Part shown: one piece after another, positions 17,341 to 26,056 of the stretch
Layout of the letters: every line of letters starts with the position of its first letter
Position numbering within the stretch: position 1 is the first letter of the stretch
DNA from: Azomonas agilis
GTDB taxonomy: Bacteria > Pseudomonadota > Gammaproteobacteria > Pseudomonadales > Pseudomonadaceae
Direction: 5' to 3'
DNA length: 64,000 bases
Assembly (NCBI RefSeq): GCF_007830255.1
Contig: NZ_VLKG01000004.1
Span: 124,001-188,000, forward strand
Notes under the pieces: model-generated
The model's input: the letters and a program-made list of their open reading frames with translations, nothing else
Databases searched by the model: none
What the model was told of the DNA's origin: nothing
Program-made: the position numbers and the translations under genes

Positions 17341-18570
17341 ATGCAAAAAACCCAAATCCTGCCCGAAAGCAAAAAGCATCTAAACTTAATGCACATAAGG
17401 GCTTTTATTAAAGTTGCGGAATGTGAGTCTATATCTAAAGCCGCTAACACTTTATATAGATCTCAGCCTGTTATAACACGCTCTATTTCTGACTTAGAAA
17501 AAAGATTGTCCGTTCTTTTATTTGAGCGTCATATACAGGGTATGAGACTTAGTAACTATGGAAAGCAGATTTTACCTAGAGCAAAACAGGCAATATCCGA
17601 ATTATTGAGCATTGCTGATCTTATTAACCAAACACATGAGCCTATTTATTTATACAATACAAAAAGACTTGAGTTATTTATAAAACTATCAGAAACCTAC
17701 CATGTGCAAACGGTCGCCAATCATTTTGGATTGACCCAACCCGCTGTTAGCACTGCCTTAAAAACCCTAGAGCAAGGATTTGGATTTCCATTGTTTGAAC
17801 GTACCCCCAAAGGGCTGCAACCCACAAAAATAAGCGATGAAATCAGTGTTTTTGTGCGCCGGGCTTTAAACGAGTTAAAGCATATCGACAGTGATATTGC
17901 AGCGTTACAGGGAGAAATCAGCGGGAAAGTAGTGGTTGGAGCCTTACCCTTGGGCCGAACCCGAATTCTCCCTGAAGCCATTGTTAGAATGGTCAGTGCC
18001 TATCCAAAAATACAGATAGTAACCATCGAAAGTCCCTTTGATTTATTGGCTAAGGACTTAAGAACAGGAGATATTGATTTTATTTTGGGGGCATTAAGAT
18101 CGACGGATTATGCCAGTGACTTATTTGGAGAAAAATTGCTTACCGAAGACTTAGTGATTCTAGTACGAAAAAACCATCCGCTACTAAGCCAAGAAAATGC
18201 CTTAGATAATCTGAGTTTATCAAAATGGATTTTACCCAGAGCAGGATCTCCGTCTAGAGAACAAATCGACCATTACTTTGATACTATAGGTATGAATCCA
18301 CCAGACCCTGTTGTTGAAACAGGAGATTTGGCTATTATCCGTGGAGTTCTAATTCGCTCAGATATTCTAGCAATAGTATCAAACCATCAATTAGAGTATG
18401 AGATTAAGTCTGGTGATTTAGTAAAGCTACCCATCTATACAAATCATACCAAAAGAGATATTGGTTTAATTTATAGGTCTAAGTGTTTGCACTCTCCTGC
18501 TGCCAATATTTTAATGGAGTTCATTAAGTCGGTCGTACAGGACAGTAAACAGCACCATGAGTTTATTTGA
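17341..18570 (+). CDS. LysR-family regulator with two tandem HTH domains, probable gallate/protocatechuate pathway regulator
   Basis: A 409-residue protein, about 100 longer than usual LysR regulators. Residues 14-73 form one LysR HTH (HIRAFIKVAECESISKAANTL, SQPVITRSISDLEKRL, LFERHIQGMRLSNYGK). Residues 109-165 form a second (RLELFIKLSETYHVQTVANHFG, TQPAVSTALKTLEQGFGFPLFERTPKGLQPT). The effector-binding domain follows (about 190-400). Divergent transcription from galC, with a palindrome at its own promoter, indicates control of galC-galD. Two HTH units in one chain suggest unusual DNA geometry. Confidence 0.88.
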   Translation: MQKTQILPESKKHLNLMHIRAFIKVAECESISKAANTLYRSQPVITRSISDLEKRLSVLLFERHIQGMRLSNYGKQILPRAKQAISELLSIADLINQTHEPIYLYNTKRLELFIKLSETYHVQTVANHFGLTQPAVSTALKTLEQGFGFPLFERTPKGLQPTKISDEISVFVRRALNELKHIDSDIAALQGEISGKVVVGALPLGRTRILPEAIVRMVSAYPKIQIVTIESPFDLLAKDLRTGDIDFILGALRSTDYASDLFGEKLLTEDLVILVRKNHPLLSQENALDNLSLSKWILPRAGSPSREQIDHYFDTIGMNPPDPVVETGDLAIIRGVLIRSDILAIVSNHQLEYEIKSGDLVKLPIYTNHTKRDIGLIYRSKCLHSPAANILMEFIKSVVQDSKQHHEFI

Positions 18571-18596
18571 ACAGCGCTTTAAAATCATACCAACAA

Positions 18597-18628
18597 GGGC
18601 TTCTTAACCATGTTCGTTATAGAAGCCC
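18597..18628. terminator. Hairpin between the LysR gene and the AroE gene (convergent)
   Basis: GGGCTTCT and AGAAGCCC pair perfectly across a 16-base loop, placed between two gene ends. There is no strong T-run, so termination is plausible but not certain. Confidence 0.5.
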
Positions 18629-18649
18629 AAACAGCTATTGAGTTAAAGA

Positions 18650-19516
18650 TTAAGTATTCATCTGGTGAAAGTGAGTCTGCATCCGTTCTGCATTCGCGGG
18701 ACTACCAGAAAACAGCTCAAAGGCTTTAACCGCTTGAAACACTGCCATATTACTACCATCCAAAGTACGGCAACCCATTTGGCGGGCTGTTTTTAATAGC
18801 TCGGTCTCCAATGGAAAGTAGATGATCTCAGCTACCCAAAGCTTAGGGTGTAACAGTTCAGCAGGCAGCGGCATTCCGGGCAATTTAGCCATGCCCACAG
18901 GGGTGGTGTTAACCAGTCCATCGGCTACTGCAACCGTAGCGGCTAAGTCGGTGCCTACCACTGCACGATTGGCTCCGAAGTGCGCATTCAGGTTACTCAC
19001 CAGTTCTTGGGCCTTGGTTGGGTCTACTTCAAAAATCGCCAGTTGTTGAACGCCTTCCGCCAGCAAGGCTTGGGCTACTGCTGCGCCTGCTCCTCCTGCG
19101 CCCATCTGCACCACTTTTCCCCGCGCAACATCGGACAGCCCACGACGAAAGCCTTCACCAAACCCTAAGCAGTCAGTGTTATAGCCGATACGTTTACCAT
19201 CGCGGAATACCACGGTATTTACTGCTCCGATGCTCCGAGCTTCGTCGGAAAGCTCATCAAGCAGCGGAATAACCGCTTGTTTGCAGGGAAAGGTGATGTT
19301 CAGTCCGGTAAAACCACCCACTTCGGCGGCCCGAACTAAATCAGGGAGGGCATTGCTATCCAACTTGAGGGCATCCAGATCCAGTAAACGATAAATATAT
19401 CGAATACCCTGAGCATCACCTTCATGCTCATGGAGGGCTGGAGTGCGCGAGGCTTGAATGCCCGCGCCAATAAGTCCTGCTAAAACGGAAGAGTTTTTAT
19501 TGTTCATGCTATTCAC
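18650..19516 (-). CDS. aroE: Shikimate/quinate dehydrogenase (AroE family, catabolic type)
   Basis: A 288-residue AroE-family enzyme. The substrate motif is S-R-T-P in [15 protein letters not shown], the Ser/Thr form seen in the quinate/shikimate dehydrogenase of Corynebacterium glutamicum. Catalytic Lys is in NITFPCKQ, Asn in AVNTVVF, Asp in YNTDCLGFG, and the cofactor loop is [12 protein letters not shown]. It oxidises shikimate (or quinate) at C3 with NAD(P). Its start overlaps the aroQ stop as GTGA; an ATG three codons later is an alternative. Pairing with AroQ and nearness to QuiC point to catabolism rather than the core shikimate pathway. It is not closely similar to the variant AroE protein at 4281-5090. 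Confidence 0.88.
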   Translation of the reverse strand: MNSMNNKNSSVLAGLIGAGIQASRTPALHEHEGDAQGIRYIYRLLDLDALKLDSNALPDLVRAAEVGGFTGLNITFPCKQAVIPLLDELSDEARSIGAVNTVVFRDGKRIGYNTDCLGFGEGFRRGLSDVARGKVVQMGAGGAGAAVAQALLAEGVQQLAIFEVDPTKAQELVSNLNAHFGANRAVVGTDLAATVAVADGLVNTTPVGMAKLPGMPLPAELLHPKLWVAEIIYFPLETELLKTARQMGCRTLDGSNMAVFQAVKAFELFSGSPANAERMQTHFHQMNT

Positions 19517-19953
19517 GCGTTGAGCAAGTGGGCGAAATACTCCAGTCCCAAGCGATAACTCTGGGAACCGAAGCCAGCGATGACACCAACGGCAATAGGT
19601 GTCACAAAAGAGTGATGACGAAAGCTTTCGCGCTTATGGACATTGGATAGATGGACTTCGACAATGGGTAGTTCACTGGCTACCAAGGCATCACGAATGG
19701 CCACCGAGGTGTGCGTCCAAGCGCCGGGATTGATCAGGATGCCGCCGTATTGGCCACGAGCTTCGTGAATCCAGTCAATCATTACACCTTCATGATTGGT
19801 TTGGCGAAATTCGATACTCAATCCCAGATTATCGGCACTGCGCTGACAGAGCGCTGCTATATCCGCTAGGGTTTCATGGCCGTAGGTAGTCGGTTCGCGA
19901 GTACCTAACATGTTGAGGTTGGGGCCGTTAAGTATAAGAACGGAAGTTTTCAT
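19513..19953 (-). CDS. aroQ: Type II 3-dehydroquinate dehydratase
   Basis: A 146-residue type II dehydroquinase with [17 protein letters not shown] (catalytic Tyr and Arg), [16 protein letters not shown] and [11 protein letters not shown] (catalytic His). It interconverts 3-dehydroquinate and 3-dehydroshikimate and forms a dodecamer. It overlaps the following aroE by four bases, so the two are translationally coupled. In this context it would work in quinate breakdown, feeding QuiC. An AAAAATAA sequence overlaps the start codon and may be a Hfq/Crc site. Confidence 0.93.
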   Translation of the reverse strand: MKTSVLILNGPNLNMLGTREPTTYGHETLADIAALCQRSADNLGLSIEFRQTNHEGVMIDWIHEARGQYGGILINPGAWTHTSVAIRDALVASELPIVEVHLSNVHKRESFRHHSFVTPIAVGVIAGFGSQSYRLGLEYFAHLLNA

Positions 19954-20548
19954 TATTTTTGTCCATTGCTAACCTGAATGTACTATCTAGTTAATACAGT
20001 ATCATTCGGTATACTCCAGAGCTATTAGTGTTTGCAAGGTAAATTTTCTGGGACTGGCTCATCAAAAAATATCTGTTCGCCCCCAAAACGGTGAGCCAGA
20101 TAGACTGCCTAAGTGGTGAACACTGCTTATCGAGTCTTGCTTGCGAAGACTGAGACGAGACTGAGAGCGCCTCTCCCCAAAGTCTTAACAACACAGGCTG
20201 ATCAAAGAGATGAACGGGTTAATAAAACAGGCTCTAGGCAAGCTAAACCAGCGGTATGGCTGACTGAGCTGAGGGCAATCGGAGCTCCTCTTAGTCCGAC
20301 ATGGTCTCGCCATAGGTTGTTGGAGCTTTTTGAACCGTCGTTCGTACTGTTCCCGAACATCTTTGGGTTTAGTCCGCAAGCGTTTTCTATGCCTCGTTTG
20401 GCATCGGCCATCCAGCTTTCGGTCAGATCCTGGATTCGGCGGGCCTCATGTGTGCAGCTTTCTAGTCGGTTATTACAAGTGAGATACCGAAATCGTATTT
20501 GTAAGAAATTGTCCGTAAGTTGCTCGATTAATATGGCTCTATCACATT
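19954..20548. other. Intergenic region without a recognisable gene; possible decayed sequence
   Basis: About 595 bases between aroQ and the LuxR gene. Several overlapping short frames are open on both strands, but none has a ribosome site or a family I recognise. A minus-strand stretch around 20200-20450 looks protein-like in two frames joined by a shift, which could be decayed coding sequence. TGGCTCA and TGAGCCA form an inverted repeat at 20055-20098. The region may also hold the aroQ promoter near 19960-20030. Confidence 0.4.
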
Positions 20549-23296
20549 CTAGTTATAGCTTTGTTTAACTAGTTTTAATGTTAAGGCTTTACTGATGGCT
20601 TGAGTGCGGCTAGCTACCTGCAATTTTATGTATAAATTTTTTAAATGCCATTTAACCGTTTCAGTAGAAATACTTAAAGATCTAGCCATTTCTTTGTTAG
20701 AAAGCCCAGAAGCTAATAAGCTGAGCGTTTGTAACTCACGCTCACTCAGAGGGCAAGAAGTATCAAGATCACTAGTATCTTCGCCACTAAGTTGTTGAAA
20801 TATATTATGAGTGTAGTTAAATAATTTTATATTTTCTTTTATATTGGTTAAACACTGACTTAATATAGGCAATAATGGACTACCATAATCCAAAATACTG
20901 TGCAGTAAGCCCTCCCGGTATCCGAACTCTAAAGCGGACAGCAATGTTTTTTCTGCATCAAGGGGTAGTCCCTTTTTCCATAACAAAATGGCTTTTAAGG
21001 GTTTGAGGCGGGCTATCTCTAACCCGCAACCATAATGCTCAAACTCTTTAATTAACTCAGAGATACACTCATCTCCCATATCATATAAATTACGAGCTAA
21101 TAGTAAATGTGTATGAGCTATCTTTGCATAATGGTGACAGTTAGGGATACTGTGCTCTTTACTAGGAAGCATCTCTATTTGCCAGAGCAATTGCTCAGCC
21201 ATTACCAAATTATCACGCTGAATATACATAATAATTTGTTCAAGCAATAACCCCGCATGTAAACGCTCCCAAGAACGCTGTACAGCAATGTTCCGCGCAC
21301 TTTGTATCAGCAATAAAGCCTGGTTATCCTCTGATTGCGCCACAGCCTTTCTAAACAAAGCTCTATACGCAGATAAAACTCCCTCTAAAGGAACCCATTT
21401 ATCTATTTGCTCTTGTCTTTGGATGACTAAATATTCTAGCTGATCCCAACAACCTCGCTCATAAGCTAGCTCGGCCAAAAGGCTGGCAAGAGTAGCACTT
21501 CCGGTGGAATAAGCTCCGGTGAGCTTTTCAACAGACTCTAAGGAGTCTAATAAATATTGTTCAGCGATGTTAATACAGCCTTGCTTTATATAAGACAGTC
21601 CTAAAATAAAATTTCTATATACCGTGACAAAAAGATTTTCCATAGGGGATTGTGGGGTTGGCATATAACACTGAACGGATTGAACTAAGTGTAAATCCCC
21701 ACGCAATAAATGACAAAAACTCAATATATTACATATTAATCCATCTACCCAAATATGGCCCGTTGGAATTTTTGATAATAAGGGTTGAACATAAAACAGT
21801 GCTTTATCAATTTGCTCCGCAAAGGCCTCACAAATGGCTTGAGTAACATTTAATCGAATAATCAGTAGCTCTTGAGATATTGATGAGTCTTGAAACCACT
21901 GATTGAGCTCATTCAATAAACTTCTTGACTCGTCAAAACGAAAACGGTGGGCCAATGCCCAAGCCATATTCAGCTGGAGATCAATGCGGTATTGGTTATT
22001 CGTTATGGGTAACTTCTGTAACCAGCGCAATAAGGTATCAATATCGCCCTGTTCTGCTAAAGATTGGGCACCTGACTCTGCTAAAGTCGGATCGGATGTA
22101 TTACTTAATCGGCCCGCAGATAAAGCATGGCGCACTGCTTCAGCCCATAAGCTGTGTTTTACGAACCATTGACTGGCTCGCTCATGTAAATCTATAGAAT
22201 TTACATCAGAGCGCTTTTGTAAGCGCTTTTGCAAGGCTTCAGCAAAGAGTTGGTGATAACGAAACCATTGCCCTTGAGTATCTAAGGCCGCTATAAATAA
22301 ATTATGCTGTTCTATCCAATCCAGCATGACATGAGCATTGCCTGATCCTGTAACTGCATTGCACAAATCAGCATTTAAACGGTTCAAAACAGAGGTAAGT
22401 AATAAAAACTCTTCTACCTCTTTGGGCAGGTGCTCGAAAATAACGTCATGCCAATAGTGATCAATACTTTTAATACCTTCCTCTAAATTTTTTATAGCTT
22501 GCTCTGGATTTCGTTTAATCGAGGGTATTAAAGTTACCATTTGCATGCCCGCAATCCAGCCCTCTGTTACCCTCAGTAAGAGCTTGCTTTGAGCTTTATC
22601 TAAAGCAAGATCGGCAATCTTTTCAAAGTAAAAATAAGCCTCTGCTGAATCGAATCGTAGTTCGGATGGCCCCAGCTCAATTAACTGTTTATGAATTCTC
22701 AACCTACCCAAAGACAAGTCCACAGGACTACAGCGAGTCCCTATAATCCAATGTACATGGGATGGACTTTTCTCTAGCAAAAAATTAATTAACTTGTGAA
22801 TACTCAAATTATTAATAATATGAAAATCATCTATAAAAAAATAGACCGGCTTTGAGTACTGATATAATACATTTATAAGCGATGCAGTTAACTGCTCTAC
22901 TGATTTGGAGCTTGCTACAATATCTCGCAAAGTATTGATGTAATTTGGAGGAAAAGCTTGGCTTAGTGAGCCAATTAAATAGCGATAAAACGTATTTATT
23001 TGGTTATCTTCAGTATCTAAGCTTAACCAAGCTGCACAATACTCTTTTTGCTTAAGTAAATTATACCATTGAGTTAATAGGGTTGTTTTTCCAAATCCAG
23101 CCCCTGCACAGACTACAGCCAAGGTCCAACTTTTTGTTTCTGCCAGTTTACTCTGTAATCGAGGTCGCTCTAACAATCCACCCGTTGAGCGGGGTGGATT
23201 TAACTTTGTTATAATTAACGGAAAATCCTGGGTAATATCATTCGAGTCTTGACTATATATTGAGCTTAATGCAGTGCTTGAATTTTTTCTGTTCAT
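20549..23296 (-). CDS. LuxR-family ATP-dependent regulator (MalT-like, LAL type)
   Basis: About 915 residues. A nucleotide-binding domain has Walker A GAGFGKTT at residues 65-72 and VYFFIDDFHIINN as Walker B. A helical MalT-like repeat region follows, and a C-terminal LuxR HTH (LSERELQTLSLLASGLSNKEMARSLSISTETVKWHLKNLY) completes it. The Met at 23296 has AAGG upstream and was preferred to an earlier one at 23383. It lies 87 bases downstream of the OprD gene on the same strand, so the two may be cotranscribed. Such regulators are activated by an inducer and ATP. The gene is AT-rich. Its targets are unknown. Confidence 0.9.
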   Translation of the reverse strand: MNRKNSSTALSSIYSQDSNDITQDFPLIITKLNPPRSTGGLLERPRLQSKLAETKSWTLAVVCAGAGFGKTTLLTQWYNLLKQKEYCAAWLSLDTEDNQINTFYRYLIGSLSQAFPPNYINTLRDIVASSKSVEQLTASLINVLYQYSKPVYFFIDDFHIINNLSIHKLINFLLEKSPSHVHWIIGTRCSPVDLSLGRLRIHKQLIELGPSELRFDSAEAYFYFEKIADLALDKAQSKLLLRVTEGWIAGMQMVTLIPSIKRNPEQAIKNLEEGIKSIDHYWHDVIFEHLPKEVEEFLLLTSVLNRLNADLCNAVTGSGNAHVMLDWIEQHNLFIAALDTQGQWFRYHQLFAEALQKRLQKRSDVNSIDLHERASQWFVKHSLWAEAVRHALSAGRLSNTSDPTLAESGAQSLAEQGDIDTLLRWLQKLPITNNQYRIDLQLNMAWALAHRFRFDESRSLLNELNQWFQDSSISQELLIIRLNVTQAICEAFAEQIDKALFYVQPLLSKIPTGHIWVDGLICNILSFCHLLRGDLHLVQSVQCYMPTPQSPMENLFVTVYRNFILGLSYIKQGCINIAEQYLLDSLESVEKLTGAYSTGSATLASLLAELAYERGCWDQLEYLVIQRQEQIDKWVPLEGVLSAYRALFRKAVAQSEDNQALLLIQSARNIAVQRSWERLHAGLLLEQIIMYIQRDNLVMAEQLLWQIEMLPSKEHSIPNCHHYAKIAHTHLLLARNLYDMGDECISELIKEFEHYGCGLEIARLKPLKAILLWKKGLPLDAEKTLLSALEFGYREGLLHSILDYGSPLLPILSQCLTNIKENIKLFNYTHNIFQQLSGEDTSDLDTSCPLSERELQTLSLLASGLSNKEMARSLSISTETVKWHLKNLYIKLQVASRTQAISKALTLKLVKQSYN

Positions 23297-23383
23297 TGCA
23301 TAAACCTTATAATTATTTATTATAATTTCGCCTAGTATAAGGCCTATATAACCTACGTTCCAGATTACTGTCAATGATAACAA

Positions 23384-24736
23384 TTAAAAGCTGAGTGGAT
23401 ACTCGACTAGTATTCGCAACTCATCAATATTGGATTCTGCGGTATGATCACCACTCACTCTATGGGTGGCTTGTAACATTTTAATAGCCAAATCTTTAGC
23501 GGCTCCACTTTGAACCACATAACTTACCCAAAAGTTACGCTCCCAATGACGGCCATTCTTAATATTTTTATAGGCTGAATACCCAGAAGCCACTGAAGTG
23601 CCATCAATATCCGTGCCTCGTACATAGCGGGTGATGATTGATAATCCCGGTATTCCCAATGCTGCAAAATCATAATCGTAGCGCATCAGCCAAATACGCT
23701 CATTGGGATTATTAAAATCCGATACCTGAGAATTGGTATTTAAAAAGAAGTCCCATGTGTGCCATAGGTAGTCAAAAGGGGAGTCTTTATCTATTTGAGT
23801 ATGGGCTACCACAAAATTATGCGGGCCTGCCTTTAAACCTATCTGGCTGCTCCAAGAGTTATTAGAGAACTGACCTAGCAACTTTTGCCCGGTATCACGG
23901 GTACGGTAGTAACGCAGATTAGCATTTAAGGTGAAATAATCGGACAAAGGCTGAACCCAATCAAGATATAAGGAAGTCTGATTCCATATGTTATCTAAAC
24001 GTCCGTGATGGAGCTTTACAAAAAACTGATCTTTATGATTTAAGTCAAAACCAAAGTATTTAAAATCATCGACTTGTTTAAATCTTCCTCCATAGGCTGT
24101 GCCTAAATCCTGATTATGGCCTGTATCGGTGCGGTCACTTTGAGACTCCAATTTTCCGGCCTGAATACTAATGCCTTTGAAAGAGTCGTTAACCAGAGTT
24201 AAGCCTCGAAAACTTTGGGGTAATAGTCGTATATCACTGGTATGTACCACTGGATTAATGGGCCGAACATCGCCGTACCTTAACTCAGTATCCAAAAATC
24301 GGGCTTTCAATTCGTAGTCCAGTTTACCAAAACTGTCTTTGGGCTTACCGTCACGATTATAACCTCGTCGGGGTAGTAAGCCGGGGCCACTGTTGCCATC
24401 CCCCGCCAGCCCATTTCCGCCATCTAATTTAAATCCATATAATCCACGAAGATCCAAGCCCAACCCTATCGGCCCTTGGGTAAAGCCTGAACTAAAACTG
24501 GCGATAACGCCATTGGCCCATTCTGCCCGTCGCCCTTTTCGTTCTTTGGTATTCGGGTTAATGGTAGCGTCACCATTTTTAAAATCTTGGGAAAAATAAA
24601 AATTTCTATTCAGTAATTTGATATCAGCATCTTCAAAAAAACCGGCGGCATGGGTTTGCATACTGATACATAATGCGCAGGCCGAAGCGACCGAAATACG
24701 GCAGGCTCTATCGAGCATAAAGGACACCCGTATCAT
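23384..24736 (-). CDS. OprD-family outer membrane porin
   Basis: A 450-residue OprD family protein. A signal peptide ends near MQTHAAG (about residue 31). FFEDADIKLLNRNFYFSQDF is the typical mature start, with RAEWANGVIASFSSGFTQGPIGLGLD soon after. The C-terminus ends in a beta strand with terminal Phe (ILVEYPLSF), as required for outer membrane insertion. OprD/OccD/OccK channels take up basic amino acids or carboxylates such as benzoate and vanillate. The second in-frame Met at 24718 is an alternative start. It is divergent from the acetoin-dehydrogenase operon and upstream of the LuxR gene. Confidence 0.92.
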   Translation of the reverse strand: MIRVSFMLDRACRISVASACALCISMQTHAAGFFEDADIKLLNRNFYFSQDFKNGDATINPNTKERKGRRAEWANGVIASFSSGFTQGPIGLGLDLRGLYGFKLDGGNGLAGDGNSGPGLLPRRGYNRDGKPKDSFGKLDYELKARFLDTELRYGDVRPINPVVHTSDIRLLPQSFRGLTLVNDSFKGISIQAGKLESQSDRTDTGHNQDLGTAYGGRFKQVDDFKYFGFDLNHKDQFFVKLHHGRLDNIWNQTSLYLDWVQPLSDYFTLNANLRYYRTRDTGQKLLGQFSNNSWSSQIGLKAGPHNFVVAHTQIDKDSPFDYLWHTWDFFLNTNSQVSDFNNPNERIWLMRYDYDFAALGIPGLSIITRYVRGTDIDGTSVASGYSAYKNIKNGRHWERNFWVSYVVQSGAAKDLAIKMLQATHRVSGDHTAESNIDELRILVEYPLSF

Positions 24737-25079
24737 TAAATTATTTTTATTAAGTATTGAGGAGTTAACTATTGACTCAATAGATTAAATATTCGTTAAA
24801 AGCATAATTCGTTCACTGAGGAAATAGCGCTCGATATATATTGTTATTTTTTTACTCATAGAAAGCTCCCGATAAAGCTATTGTTTGTCTTGTTGAGTTA
24901 TTAGCTTTATGCAGCCCTATAGGGATAGGACTCCCTAGAGGTTAATCGCTCCCCCCCTTAATGGCTCCCCCCCATCTGGGTAGTTATCTGGCGTTGTGTT
25001 AATTCCCTACTCTAGGTCTGCCTATCGGCACGAGCACTGAGTTCACAACAATTATTTAAATAATAATGAGGCAAACGCC
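24737..25079. promoter_or_regulatory. Divergent regulatory region between oprD and the aco operon, with C7 tracts
   Basis: No gene is seen in these 343 bases. GCTCCCCCCC occurs twice, at 24948-24957 and 24964-24973, 16 bases apart. CCCTATAGGG, a perfect palindrome, is at 24915-24924. A GAGG ribosome site precedes the first operon gene. I could not assign a sigma-70 or sigma-54 promoter with confidence. Confidence 0.45.
25059..25066 (+). promoter_or_regulatory. Hfq/Crc-like catabolite repression site before acoA
   Basis: AATAATAA matches the AANAANAA motif of Pseudomonas Hfq/Crc targets and lies directly next to the ribosome site of acoA. A similar AAAAATAA lies before the glycerol-dehydrogenase gene at 30069-30076. 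Function is inferred from the motif and its position. Confidence 0.4.
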
Positions 25080-26042
25080 ATGTCATTAACTAAGCCAGAA
25101 CTTCTTCAGGCTTATCGAAAGATGTACGAGATCCGTGCCTTCGAAGAGCGACTGCATTTAGAAAACACCGGCGGCGATATTCCGGGCTTTATTCACCTCT
25201 ATACCGGCGAAGAAGCCATCGCCGTAGGGGTGTGCGAAAACCTGACTCCTCAGGATTACATTGGCTCAACCCATCGCGGACATGGCCATTGCATTGCTAA
25301 AGGCTGCGATATTCGCGGCATGATGGCGGAAATTTTCGGCAAAGAAACGGGATTATGCCGTGGCAAAGGCGGCTCCATGCACATCGCCGATTTGGAACAA
25401 GGCATGCTGGGTGCCAATGCCATTGTGGGCGGCGCACCACCCTTAGTGATTGGAGCCAGTTTGACCGCTAAAACCCTTGGAAACAAAGGCGTTGGGGTGT
25501 CTTTTACCGGAGATGGCGGCTCCAACCAAGGTTTAGTGTTTGAAGCTATGAACATGGCCGTGGTACTGCAACTGCCCACCATTTTTATCTTTGAAAACAA
25601 CGGATTTGGCGAGGCCACCGGCCACGATTACGCCGTAGGCGGACGCAACATCACCCGCCGCGCCGAAGGTTTTGGCATGCCCGCCGTGCGTGTAGATGGC
25701 GTGGATTTCTTCGCCGTGTACGAGGCGGTTAAAGAAGCGGTGCAACGTGCCCGTGAGGGTGGTGGCCCCACCGCGATTGAAGCCATGGCCTACCGCTGGC
25801 ACGGTCATTTTGAAGGCGACCCTATGCTGTACCGCGCCGAAGGCGAAGTAGAACGCCTGCGCGCCGAGAAAGACCCTCTGAAAATCTTCCGCAGTAAAAC
25901 CCGCAAGCAACTCAGTGATGCGGAGTTGGATGCCATAGAAACCGAAGTAAACGCCCTAGTCGATGAAGCGGTCAGCAAAGCCAAAGCCGACCCCTATCCA
26001 CCGGCTGAGAACGTTTTAACTGACGTATACGCATCTTACTGA
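25080..26042 (+). CDS. acoA: Thiamine-diphosphate-dependent dehydrogenase E1 alpha subunit (acetoin dehydrogenase type)
   Basis: A 320-residue E1 alpha. The ThDP motif runs from GDGGSNQG (near residue 144) to FIFENNGFGE. The phosphorylation-loop-like region KGGSMHI-D is conserved, as in AcoA and PdhA proteins. The length matches acetoin dehydrogenase alpha. With the beta subunit it cleaves acetoin, or decarboxylates a related 2-oxo compound, and passes the acetyl group to lipoyl-E2. First gene of a five-gene operon. Confidence 0.88.
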   Translation: MSLTKPELLQAYRKMYEIRAFEERLHLENTGGDIPGFIHLYTGEEAIAVGVCENLTPQDYIGSTHRGHGHCIAKGCDIRGMMAEIFGKETGLCRGKGGSMHIADLEQGMLGANAIVGGAPPLVIGASLTAKTLGNKGVGVSFTGDGGSNQGLVFEAMNMAVVLQLPTIFIFENNGFGEATGHDYAVGGRNITRRAEGFGMPAVRVDGVDFFAVYEAVKEAVQRAREGGGPTAIEAMAYRWHGHFEGDPMLYRAEGEVERLRAEKDPLKIFRSKTRKQLSDAELDAIETEVNALVDEAVSKAKADPYPPAENVLTDVYASY

Positions 26043-26056
26043 GGAATTTGTACATC

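Noticed and set aside
20113-20568. 151-codon plus-strand frame in the aroQ-LuxR gap
   Set aside because: No ribosome site, no recognisable motif, and its end overlaps the LuxR gene terminus; treated as non-coding or decayed sequence.
25026-25045. GGCACG sequence resembling a sigma-54 -24 box upstream of acoA
   Set aside because: Acetoin operons are often sigma-54 dependent, but the -12 GC element is missing at the required spacing.
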